Assembly: GCA_002415485.1 (NCBI GenBank)
Contig: DHYU01000001.1
Location: 15,714-27,009 of the forward strand
Length of the DNA stretch: 11,296 nucleotides
Direction: 5' to 3'
Source of the DNA: Proteobacteria bacterium UBA5122
Lineage (GTDB): Bacteria; Pseudomonadota; Gammaproteobacteria; Tenderiales; Tenderiaceae
How positions within the stretch are numbered: the stretch's first letter is position 1; the number at the start of each line of letters is the position of its first letter. Both the position numbers and the translations under genes were made by a program. Under the pieces are notes generated by a model. It did not search any database and was not told the DNA's origin. It saw nothing but the letters and a program-made list of their open reading frames with translations. Of this stretch, positions 1 through 7,993 are shown one piece after another.

Positions 1-504
1 GTCATCGAAAAGGGCGAGGCCATCGTTATCCGCGAAGTCGCCGAAGACGAAAACACCGACGACTCGATCGAGATGGCCCACCTGGCTGAAGGCGCCACCT
101 TCGGCGAGGCCGCACTGATCTCGGACAAACCGCGTAACGCCACCGTCTCGATGCAGACCGACGGTGTACTGCTACGCCTCAACAAGGAAGACTTCCTGAC
201 CCTGATGCAGGAGCCGATGCAGGACTGGCTCAGCCTCGACGAGGCCAAGGCCAAGGTCGCTGCCGGCAGCGCGCAATGGGTCGATGTGCGCGCCCCCTCT
301 GAATTCCAAACCAAACACATGGATGGCGCGCTCAATATCACACTCAACGAGGCCCACCGCCGCGCGCAGGAACTCGATAAAGGCAAGCTCTACATCTGCT
401 ACTGCCAAACCGGCCGCCGTAGCTCAGCCGCGGCCTTCATCCTGGCGCAATATGGCCTGGAGGTCGCCGTCATCAAAGGCGGAATCAGCGACCTGGACGC
501 CTAA
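1..504 (+). CDS. Cyclic-nucleotide-binding domain + rhodanese domain protein (5' truncated)
   Basis: The frame is open from base 1, so the N-terminus lies outside the window; 167 residues are visible. Residues 1-60 are the end of a Crp-type cyclic-nucleotide-binding domain: the phosphate-binding cassette reads FGEAALISDKPRNATV (residues 34-49), keeping the Gly, Glu and Arg that contact cyclic nucleotide in this family. Residues about 75-165 form a rhodanese domain (WVDVRAPSEF, then HMDGALNI) with the active-site loop CQTGRR; the catalytic Cys codon is 403-405. Rhodaneses carry sulfur as a Cys persulfide, so this is probably a cytoplasmic sulfur-relay or sensor protein whose activity may respond to a cyclic nucleotide; that coupling is inference. 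No DNA-binding helix-turn-helix follows the sensor domain, so it is not a Crp-like regulator. The TAA at 502-504 lies 2 bp from the stop of the convergent gene. Confidence 0.88.
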   Translation, partial: VIEKGEAIVIREVAEDENTDDSIEMAHLAEGATFGEAALISDKPRNATVSMQTDGVLLRLNKEDFLTLMQEPMQDWLSLDEAKAKVAAGSAQWVDVRAPSEFQTKHMDGALNITLNEAHRRAQELDKGKLYICYCQTGRRSSAAAFILAQYGLEVAVIKGGISDLDA

Positions 505-506
505 AC

Positions 507-944
507 TCAGGCCGCCAGCCAGATCAGCACCGCGTAACGCGCCGCCTTGCCGATGGTAATCAACAACAACGCCAGCCACGGATTGATGCGCAGCCAGCCC
601 GCCGCCACGCACAACGGATCACCGATCAGCGGCAGCCATGACAACAGCAACACCGGCGCCCCCCAGCGCCTCACCCGCACCAGGGCCTGCTGCCGGTCGG
701 CACTGAGCGTGCGCCCCGGAAAACGCCAGGCCAGCAGGCGACCGATCCCCCACGAACTCATGCCGCCGAGCGTATTGCCTACTGTCGCCACCAACCAGAT
801 CAACCACGGCGAGTGTTGGCCATCAAAGGCCAGCGCCAACACCAAGGCCTCAGAGCCACCGGGCAACAGCGTTGACGAAATAAAGGCGCTGATAAACAGC
901 CCCCACAACACCCATTCACTGGCCAAGATGGATTCCACCGACAC
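507..944 (-). CDS. yqaA: YqaA-like small DedA/SNARE-associated-family inner-membrane protein
   Basis: This 145-residue membrane protein resembles E. coli YqaA in length and pattern. It begins with a short amphipathic stretch and a hydrophobic segment (about 10-38) containing SSTLLPGGSEALVLAL, the PGGSE motif typical of YqaA. A second segment follows (about 47-72, ending in GMSSWGIGR), then a basic linker (74-94), and hydrophobic segments at about 95-115 and 120-144 with LPLIGDPLCVAAG between. Family function is poorly defined; DedA relatives are linked to lipid-carrier flipping and membrane homeostasis, but YqaA itself has no firm role. The start is a GTG (942-944 on the complement), chosen because AGAGGT (955-960) sits 10 nt upstream. 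The gene faces the rhodanese gene tail to tail and diverges from the ClC gene across 46 bp. Confidence 0.85.
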   Translation of the reverse strand: MSVESILASEWVLWGLFISAFISSTLLPGGSEALVLALAFDGQHSPWLIWLVATVGNTLGGMSSWGIGRLLAWRFPGRTLSADRQQALVRVRRWGAPVLLLSWLPLIGDPLCVAAGWLRINPWLALLLITIGKAARYAVLIWLAA

Positions 945-990
945 GTCGCGCCCGACCTCTATATTTGAAAGCGGGGTAGACTAACCCACG
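945..990. promoter_or_regulatory. Short divergent intergenic region with an imperfect palindrome
   Basis: Only 46 bp separate the starts of the yqaA-like and ClC genes, so any promoters for the two must lie here or inside the opposite gene. At 973-987 there is a 15-bp imperfect palindrome (GGGGTAGACTAACCC, centred on 980, one mismatched pair per arm) directly before the ClC start; it could be an operator. An in-frame TAA at 982-984 fixes the ClC start at or after 991. No convincing -35/-10 pair was found. Confidence 0.25.
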
Positions 991-2724
991 ATGGACACCT
1001 CCCGCCAACCCAGATCCATACGCCGACGCCTGCAACTGGCCTTCGCCCAAAGCGATGCCCTGGGTGGGCTGGCCATACTCGGCATCATCGCCGGCCTGCT
1101 TGCTGGCGGGGTCGTCGTGCTGTTTCGATTGCTTGTCGAATCCATCCAGGCGGGTTTCCTGCCCGATAACAACCCCGAAAACTACGAGGCCCTGGCGTGG
1201 TGGGCACGCCTGCTGCTACCGATCGCCGGAGGTCTGATCATCGGTCTGTTTTTACAGGCGCTGTCTCCCGAACACCGTGGTGTCGGTGTCGTCCACGTCA
1301 TGGAACGCCTCACCTATCACCAGGCGCGTCTGCCGTGGTTCAACGGCATCGTGCAATTCATCGGCGCCGCGCTCAGCATCATCGCCGGCCACTCGGTCGG
1401 CCGCGAAGGCCCCGCCATCCACCTCGGCGCCGCCAGCGGCAGCCTGGTCGGCCAAACCCTGTACCTCTCCAGTCGCAACACCCGTGTCCTGGTCGGCTGC
1501 GGCGTTGCCGCCGCCGTCGCCGCCGCCTTCAACACACCGCTGGCTGGGGTGATCCTGGCGATGGAAGTGGTGCTCATGGAATACACCCTCGCCGGCTTTA
1601 TCCCGGTGATCCTCGCTGCCATCGCCGCCACCATCATCAGCCGCCTGGTGTTCGGCGAGTCCCCAGCCTTCGATGTGCCACCGATCGAGCTCGGCACCGT
1701 CTACGAACTGCCACTGGTGCTGATCATCGGTCTCGCCATCGGCGGCCTGGCGGCGCTGTTTATCCGCTCCCTGGTCTTTTTCAGCCAGCGCTCCAGTCGT
1801 TATCCGATCTGGCAACGCTGCACCGTGGCTGGCGTCATCGTCGGCATCTGCGCACTGTTCGTGCCACAGATCATGGGCATTGGCTACGACACCGTTGAAG
1901 CCACCCTCGGTGGCCAACTGGGCCTGACCCTGGTCATCGCCATCGTCGTCTTCAAGCTGTTCGCCACCACCGCCGGTCTCGGTCTCGGCCTGCCCGGCGG
2001 CCTGATCGGGCCGACCCTGGTCATCGGTGCCTGCGCAGGCAGCGCCGCCTATCTGATCGCGCTCCAGCTGTATGATGGCGATGTCGCCAGTGCCGGCTTC
2101 TACGCCATGATCGGCATGGGCGCGATGATGGGCGCGACACTGCAGGCCCCCCTGGCGGCACTGACCGCCGTGCTCGAACTGACCTATCACCCGCACATCG
2201 TGCTGCCAGCAATGCTGGCCATCGTCGCCGCCTGCCTGGTCAGCCGGCTGGTCTTCAAACAGGAATCCGTCTTCCGCGCACTGATCAAGGTCCGCGATCT
2301 CGACTACGAAGAACACCCCGTCGCACAGGCCATGCGCCGCATCGATGTCAGCAAGGCGATGGACCGCGAGGTCACCACCACCCCCGCCCGCATCACACAC
2401 ACGGCCGCCGATGCGCTATTGAATTCCAAACCCCACTGGATATTGATCCTGTGCGAGGAAGGCGCACATCAGCTCATGCCCGCACGCGACCTGGCCACCG
2501 CGCTCGCCCTCTGCCAAGACGACGAGATTGATCTGCTGGCCATCCCCGGCCAGCGCCGCCTTGCGGCCAAGATCGATATCCGCGCCAGCCTGCAAGATGC
2601 CTCGCAACAGCTCGCCCACGGTGACTGCGAGGCGCTCTACGTAGTTGCTCACCGCCATGACCGCAACCCACCCGTGCTCGGCATCCTGACCCACGAAGAC
2701 ATCGAACAACACTATCGTCGCTAG
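991..2724 (+). CDS. ClC-family chloride channel/transporter with C-terminal CBS-like pair
   Basis: This 577-residue protein has a full ClC membrane core (about 25-435) and a cytoplasmic tail (about 450-577) that looks like a degenerate CBS pair (VSKAMDREVTTTPARI, later LGILTHEDIEQHY). The gating-glutamate motif GHSVGREGPAIHLG is intact, with E139 matching E148 of E. coli ClC. The other signatures are divergent: the first anion-site motif is GVGVVHV (98-104), not GSGIP; the GxFxP motif reads GLIGP (337-341); the Tyr445 position is F428 (ESVFRALI). After FNTPLAG the sequence is VILAMEVV, so E192 matches E202 of E. coli ClC but the internal proton glutamate E203 is V193. This is compatible with a passive channel or an exchanger with a changed proton path; the choice is inference. 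No good Shine-Dalgarno precedes ATG 991, but the in-frame stop at 982 excludes an upstream start. Confidence 0.93.
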   Translation: MDTSRQPRSIRRRLQLAFAQSDALGGLAILGIIAGLLAGGVVVLFRLLVESIQAGFLPDNNPENYEALAWWARLLLPIAGGLIIGLFLQALSPEHRGVGVVHVMERLTYHQARLPWFNGIVQFIGAALSIIAGHSVGREGPAIHLGAASGSLVGQTLYLSSRNTRVLVGCGVAAAVAAAFNTPLAGVILAMEVVLMEYTLAGFIPVILAAIAATIISRLVFGESPAFDVPPIELGTVYELPLVLIIGLAIGGLAALFIRSLVFFSQRSSRYPIWQRCTVAGVIVGICALFVPQIMGIGYDTVEATLGGQLGLTLVIAIVVFKLFATTAGLGLGLPGGLIGPTLVIGACAGSAAYLIALQLYDGDVASAGFYAMIGMGAMMGATLQAPLAALTAVLELTYHPHIVLPAMLAIVAACLVSRLVFKQESVFRALIKVRDLDYEEHPVAQAMRRIDVSKAMDREVTTTPARITHTAADALLNSKPHWILILCEEGAHQLMPARDLATALALCQDDEIDLLAIPGQRRLAAKIDIRASLQDASQQLAHGDCEALYVVAHRHDRNPPVLGILTHEDIEQHYRR

Positions 2725-2744
2725 GCACGTGAACAGCCGCTAAT

Positions 2745-2774
2745 TTGCCTTCGGCCCCGGCGGCATGCTAAAAG
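2745..2774 (+). promoter_or_regulatory. Possible hemJ promoter
   Basis: TTGCCT (2745-2750) and TAAAAG (2769-2774) are spaced by 18 bp in the 84-bp gap before hemJ, which would give a leader of roughly 30 nt. Both hexamers are weak matches to sigma-70 consensus, so this is tentative; hemJ could also be read through from the ClC gene. Confidence 0.22.
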
Positions 2775-2792
2775 CCCAGCCTGATTTAGCAT
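2765..2792. repeat. 8-bp inverted repeat upstream of hemJ
   Basis: ATGCTAAA (2765-2772) and TTTAGCAT (2785-2792) are exact reverse complements separated by 12 nt, ending 16 nt before the hemJ start and overlapping the candidate -10. This could be a regulator-binding site or a leader hairpin. The AT-rich arms and the absence of a following T-run make a terminator for the ClC gene less likely. Confidence 0.4.
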
Positions 2793-2808
2793 TACACGAG
2801 GAACAGAC

Positions 2809-3231
2809 ATGCTGTGGGTCAAGGCGTTTCATATCATCTTCATGGTCACCTGGTTCGCAGGCCTGTTCTATCTACCCCGCCTGTTCGTCTATCACGCCAT
2901 GAGCGACGATGCGATCAGCAACGAACGCTTCAAGATCATGGAACGCAAACTCTATTACGGCATCACCATGCCCGGCGGCGTGCTGACCGTGGTCTTCGGT
3001 CTATGGCTGGTCTGGGCCTGGGAACTCGGCCTCGACAGCGGCGCCTGGTTCCACGCCAAGATGGCGCTGGTGGCGATGCTGATCGTCTATCACTTTTACT
3101 GTGGCAAGCTGGTCAAGCAGTTCAAAGAAGACCGCAACACGCGCAGCCATGTCTTCTATCGCTGGTTCAACGAAATCCCCGTCTTCATGCTGATCGGGGC
3201 GATTATCCTGGTGGTCGTGCGCCCGTTTTAA
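2809..3231 (+). CDS. hemJ: Protoporphyrinogen IX oxidase HemJ (UPF0093/CopD-related)
   Basis: HemJ oxidises protoporphyrinogen IX to protoporphyrin IX, the penultimate step of haem synthesis, in the inner membrane; it replaces HemG or HemY in many Gram-negatives. The 140-residue length is typical. Four hydrophobic segments are visible at about 5-29, 51-72, 83-104 and 122-139. Family hallmarks are the N-terminal HIIFMVTWFAGLFYLPRLFV with H8 and R24, then H29, FHAK (H82, K84) and YHFY (H95); conserved His residues of HemJ bind b-type haem. ATG 2809 is preceded by GAGGA (2798-2802) with a 6-nt spacer. The gene lies 84 bp after the ClC gene and is followed by the DnaA-box-bearing intergenic region before priA. 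A distant fold relative, a CopD-like protein, is encoded at 9594-10049. Confidence 0.94.
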   Translation: MLWVKAFHIIFMVTWFAGLFYLPRLFVYHAMSDDAISNERFKIMERKLYYGITMPGGVLTVVFGLWLVWAWELGLDSGAWFHAKMALVAMLIVYHFYCGKLVKQFKEDRNTRSHVFYRWFNEIPVFMLIGAIILVVVRPF

Positions 3232-3247
3232 ACAAAAAAACCGGGCG
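3220..3247 (+). terminator. Weak hairpin at the end of hemJ
   Basis: CGCCCG-TTTT (3220-3229, covering the end of the coding region) can pair with AAAA-CCGGGCG (3237-3247), leaving one bulged C. No T-run follows the 3' arm, so it is at best a poor intrinsic terminator; the A-run in the loop gives T residues only on the other strand. Confidence 0.28.
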
Positions 3248-3269
3248 AATCTGTATTTAGGGGCTTGCG

Positions 3270-3278
3270 TTATGCACA
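3270..3278 (+). promoter_or_regulatory. DnaA box (TTATGCACA)
   Basis: This is an exact match to TTATNCACA. It sits inside an imperfect palindrome at 3262-3282 whose outer arms GGCTTG and CAAGCC pair perfectly. It lies about 170 bp from the other two boxes. Confidence 0.55.
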
Positions 3279-3448
3279 AGCCTTGGTGTAGGCGCCAGCT
3301 GTTGCCCTAACGGCGCTAACAAGCGCGCAGAGATTTTTCAACACATTGTTTTTAAAGGTAATTTATAACAGGTCAAAAACGAGCCAGGCAGATATTTTGC
3401 CAATAAAACCCATGTGTTAGCATAACTGGCCCCACTTCATTCACAGAG

Positions 3449-3457
3449 TTATCCACA
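3449..3457 (+). promoter_or_regulatory. DnaA box (TTATCCACA)
   Basis: This exact copy of the highest-affinity DnaA box sequence TTATCCACA sits in the context GAGTTATCCACAG, the form common at bacterial origins. It is paired with an inverted box 5 bp downstream and lies 86 bp before the priA ATG. Confidence 0.65.
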
Positions 3458-3462
3458 GATTT

Positions 3463-3471
3463 TGTGTATAA
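3463..3471 (-). promoter_or_regulatory. DnaA box (TTATACACA on the minus strand)
   Basis: TGTGTATAA on the + strand is TTATACACA on the minus strand, an exact match. With the box at 3449-3457 it forms an inverted pair. It overlaps TATAAC (3467-3472), a possible -10 element for priA, so bound DnaA could block or adjust priA transcription; that is inference, and no good -35 is present. Confidence 0.6.
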
Positions 3472-3542
3472 CCCGCAATCCCCAAGCAGGACATGGAGTT
3501 AGCCCGCAAAATGTTACAGATTCGTTAAATCCGTTCAGCAAG

Positions 3543-5753
<2,211 letters not shown>

Positions 5754-5794
5754 GTGATAAACTTCACGCCTGAGAGTCAAACACGAGACAGCCC

Positions 5795-5875
5795 ATGCGC
5801 GAGTTATTATTGTTTTCACTGATCCCCATCGGCTTTATGCTGTTGCTACTCATCGCCTCGTGGAATAGTTGGTAA
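5795..5875 (+). CDS. Candidate 26-residue single-pass membrane protein
   Basis: An ATG-to-TAA frame of 26 codons lies between priA and the beta-barrel gene. The product begins MRELLLF and continues with a hydrophobic helix of about 18 residues (roughly 4-22) ending in the polar tail SWNSW. That is the composition of small one-helix inner-membrane proteins. It starts 41 bp after priA and stops 19 bp before the next ATG, so it fills the gap neatly. The ribosome-binding signal is poor (only CGAGA about 8 nt upstream). I know no family for it and assign no function; a chance hydrophobic frame is a real alternative. Confidence 0.4.
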   Translation: MRELLLFSLIPIGFMLLLLIASWNSW

Positions 5876-5894
5876 CCTACACGGAGAATTCACC

Positions 5895-6542
5895 ATGAAG
5901 AGTCATGCCGTCCTCGCCAGTCTGTTCATGCTCGCACTGCCCCTGGCAACTCACGCGCAAGAGAACATCAATCCCCACGAGGCACCACCACAAAACACGA
6001 CACACCACAAAGGCTGGTTTATCGGCGGTGGCTACGGCATGATCGACGTCGCCACTCAACGCACCAACCTGCCCAAACAGGATAGAAATGCGCAGGCGGT
6101 GTCAGTGTATGGCGGCTATCAGTTTAATCACTGGTTCGCGCTGGAAGGGCATCTGTTCGGCTCCAACAATCTGCATTTCAGCTATACCGATGTCGTTGAG
6201 TCCTATGCCTCCGGCCTGTTTATCGCGCCGAAGTTTATCTACGCCTTGTCGCCCCAACTTTCAGCCTACGGCAAGGTGGGCGCCGGGGTGCTGCTCTATG
6301 ACGAGACCTACGACAATCGCCACTCCTGGCAGGGTGGCCGCGAAGAAAGCTGGGGCAGCGGTGAAGCAGCAGTCGGACTGGGGCTGGAATATCGCTATCA
6401 CTCACCCGTGGTCCTGCGCCTGTCGTATGACTACAGCGAAGGCACCCTGGAAGACACCGAGGATCGCTGGTACTTCCGTAACGATGCTGATGTCAAACTG
6501 GAAGTCAGTCAGCTTGCGCTCGGTTTTTATTACCAGTTTTAA
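5895..6542 (+). CDS. Outer-membrane beta-barrel protein (OmpA/OmpW-like small porin fold)
   Basis: This 215-residue secreted protein has a clear Sec signal peptide (basic MKSH, hydrophobic core, cleavage site THA|QE after residue 21). A His/Pro-rich linker (about 22-39) follows, then a barrel opening with GWFIGGGYGMIDV. Alternating aromatic strands such as AVSVYGGYQFNHWFALEGHLF, AYGKVGAGVLLYDE, AAVGLGLEYRYHS and VVLRLSYDYSEGT fit an eight-stranded barrel, and the chain ends in FYYQF, the terminal Phe used by the BAM machinery. There is no OmpA-type peptidoglycan-binding domain. The role is unknown: a surface or structural protein is likely, small-molecule passage possible. GGAG (5883-5886) lies 8 nt before ATG. 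A perfect hairpin follows the stop, so this is probably the last gene of its transcript. Confidence 0.85.
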   Translation: MKSHAVLASLFMLALPLATHAQENINPHEAPPQNTTHHKGWFIGGGYGMIDVATQRTNLPKQDRNAQAVSVYGGYQFNHWFALEGHLFGSNNLHFSYTDVVESYASGLFIAPKFIYALSPQLSAYGKVGAGVLLYDETYDNRHSWQGGREESWGSGEAAVGLGLEYRYHSPVVLRLSYDYSEGTLEDTEDRWYFRNDADVKLEVSQLALGFYYQF

Positions 6543-6550
6543 TTCTCGCC

Positions 6551-6576
6551 GTGACCGGGGTACCTTTCCCGGTCAC
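6551..6576 (+). terminator. Hairpin after the beta-barrel gene
   Basis: GTGACCGGG (6551-6559) and CCCGGTCAC (6568-6576) pair perfectly over 9 bp around an 8-nt loop, starting 8 nt after the stop codon. The position fits a transcript end, but no T-run follows, so it may act with Rho or as a 3'-end stabiliser. Confidence 0.55.
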
Positions 6577-6820
6577 ACCGCGCAAAACCTAGCCGAAATG
6601 CCAGGTAAACTACAGTAGTTAAACTAAGCTTTCATACAGAAAACCCCATCCGGTTCGCCTGATTTCTTGCATATTCCCCGATAAAAACACGCATTTTTTC
6701 TGCGCTGCAGAACGCCCATCCGACGCCGTTAAGCCTAGTCCATTGCCAGCGACGGCAGATGACAGCAGATGCTTTTGATCACAGGAGGTGAACAAGGCAG
6801 GACAATAAGAAGGGCAAACT
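6577..6820 (+). other. Upstream region of the binding-protein gene with an orphan Shine-Dalgarno
   Basis: No gene is evident in this gap. AGGAGGTG (6783-6790) is a perfect anti-16S match but lies 30 nt upstream of the ATG at 6821, and an in-frame TAA (6806-6808) rules out an earlier start for that gene. The only frame opening there (GTG 6788) has six codons before a stop. The ATG instead has a weak AAGGG (6810-6814). The central part (6660-6705) is AT-rich and may hold the promoter, but I see no convincing -35/-10 pair. Confidence 0.35.
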
Positions 6821-7957
6821 ATGAAGCTAAAACAGATCAAGGCACTCCTCATCGGCGCCACCAGTCTCGCCGCCGTCAGCGGCACACACCCCACACTCGC
6901 CAGCAACCCCTATGCAGTCACCGTTCCAGAAAGCGAGATCATCAGCCAGTTTCACGGCGACCCCACCGATGCAGACCTGCGCCTGTTCATGGCCGGCAAT
7001 CAATTTGTGATGATGGACCTGTTGGTCGACGCCTTCCGCGCAAAACACCCCGAATATCAAAAGATCTTTTATGTGACCTTGCCACCCGGCCAGGAATTGA
7101 ACTGGATCCTCAACGGCGGCATCGAGATTCATGGTGAAAACTCGCTGGCGAAAGAGGGCTTTATCCTGCCAGTGATGCCCGATGTCTATTCCAGCGTCAA
7201 CAAGGGCCATATGGACACCCTGAATCAGGCCGGCATCATCACCCGCTATTACACCTACAGCCATAATCGCCTGGTACTGATGGCACGTAATGATGATCCG
7301 CTGGCAGGCGGCGCACCACTGGATGCCGCCAATGCCTATGCCTTGCTCGCCGATCCATCTGTCACGATCTCAGAGCCGGACATCCTGACCCAAGGCATCG
7401 AACGTCATATCTGGCAGATGTATACCGACATCAGCAAGGTCGTCTTCCCCGATAACGCCGCCGTTCAAGGTTTGAATGGCACGATGTTTGATCCCACCAA
7501 ACTGACGTTTGATCCAGCCGAGTCCTTGCGTCGCATCGTCTATCACGACAAGGAACTCACCGGTGCAACGACCTTAACCTCGATCCATCACCTGGAAACA
7601 CCAGAGGCCCTGCGCCAAGGCACCTCACGCCTGGGCCCGGTATGGGTCACCGAGGTCTTGTATCAACAAAATCGCCTGGGCAAAACCGATCTCGTATCAA
7701 TCGAGATCGATGGTGTAGGCCCTGATGGCCGCCACCTGGATCGGCGCGACAAGGTGAACTATCTCGCCACCATCGTCGAGAGCACGGTCGAGGCCAACAA
7801 CAAAAACGCAGCCATCGCCTGGGTCAACTTCCTGCGCAGCAGCGAGGCCCAGCAAATCATGGAACATGCCGGATTCATTCCCGCCACGTTTGAGGAGCTG
7901 AATACGCCGCATATCTATCCCAACTCCGCATCCTTTAGCCGCGTCGGTCCTTATTGA
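6821..7957 (+). CDS. Solitary periplasmic substrate-binding protein, ModA-like (PBP type 2 fold)
   Basis: This 378-residue exported protein has a signal peptide (MKLKQIK, hydrophobic core, likely cleavage TLA|SN after residue 27). The mature chain has the order seen in molybdate-type ModA proteins. First comes an N-terminal lobe start (LRLFMAGNQFVMMDLLVDAF), then a hinge with YTYSHNRLVLMAR resembling the ModA 'NrLVL' strand. ADPSVTISEPD and GPVWVTEVLY come next. A C-terminal helix follows, with AIAWVNFLRSSEAQQIMEHAGF matching the ModA ending 'A..FL.S.EAQ.I....GF'. It is longer than ModA (about 250 residues), with an insert around 215-260 (Asp/Thr/Pro-rich). No permease or ATPase gene is nearby, so it may serve a distant transporter or act as a sensor. 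The ligand is unknown; molybdate should not be assumed. The codon style matches its neighbours. Confidence 0.75.
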   Translation: MKLKQIKALLIGATSLAAVSGTHPTLASNPYAVTVPESEIISQFHGDPTDADLRLFMAGNQFVMMDLLVDAFRAKHPEYQKIFYVTLPPGQELNWILNGGIEIHGENSLAKEGFILPVMPDVYSSVNKGHMDTLNQAGIITRYYTYSHNRLVLMARNDDPLAGGAPLDAANAYALLADPSVTISEPDILTQGIERHIWQMYTDISKVVFPDNAAVQGLNGTMFDPTKLTFDPAESLRRIVYHDKELTGATTLTSIHHLETPEALRQGTSRLGPVWVTEVLYQQNRLGKTDLVSIEIDGVGPDGRHLDRRDKVNYLATIVESTVEANNKNAAIAWVNFLRSSEAQQIMEHAGFIPATFEELNTPHIYPNSASFSRVGPY

Positions 7958-7993
7958 TTGACCCACACACCCCGCTGAATGGTTTGCAACACC

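Larger units (their letters stand above)
3232..3542. other. hemJ-priA intergenic region: origin-like/DnaA-regulatory stretch
   Basis: This 311-bp stretch has no gene and is clearly richer in A and T than its surroundings, especially 3331-3426. It contains three exact matches to the DnaA box TTATNCACA (listed separately). It also carries loosely repeated AGAT+T-rich motifs at about 3329-3338, 3391-3399, 3456-3463 and 3516-3523, and a short palindrome GTTAGCATAAC (3416-3426). It has no GATC site, so Dam/SeqA control of the E. coli type is not suggested. A DnaA-regulated promoter, a DnaA-titration site or a replication origin could all look like this; nothing seen decides among them. Confidence 0.5.

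Noticed and set aside
547..984. Plus-strand frame opposite the yqaA-like gene
   Set aside because: No domain or hydrophobic pattern, while the minus strand encodes a clear YqaA-like membrane protein.
1252..2400. 382-codon antisense frame within the ClC gene
   Set aside because: It is Asp/Gln/Gly-rich low-complexity translation opposite a strongly recognised gene, a normal effect of GC-rich codon use.
3462..3542. 27-codon N-terminal extension of PriA from TTG 3462
   Set aside because: The extra residues do not resemble PriA, the start lies inside the DnaA-box pair, and the family sequence begins at ATG 3543.
3232..3542. Calling the DnaA-box region the chromosome oriC outright
   Set aside because: Only three exact boxes are seen, flanking genes do not diverge, no GATC cluster is present and the C-over-G bias does not appear to switch across the region; it is kept as origin-like or regulatory.
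6821..7957. Naming the binding protein PstS or ModA
   Set aside because: The fold signals are ModA-like, but length, insert and missing transporter genes do not support a specific ligand.
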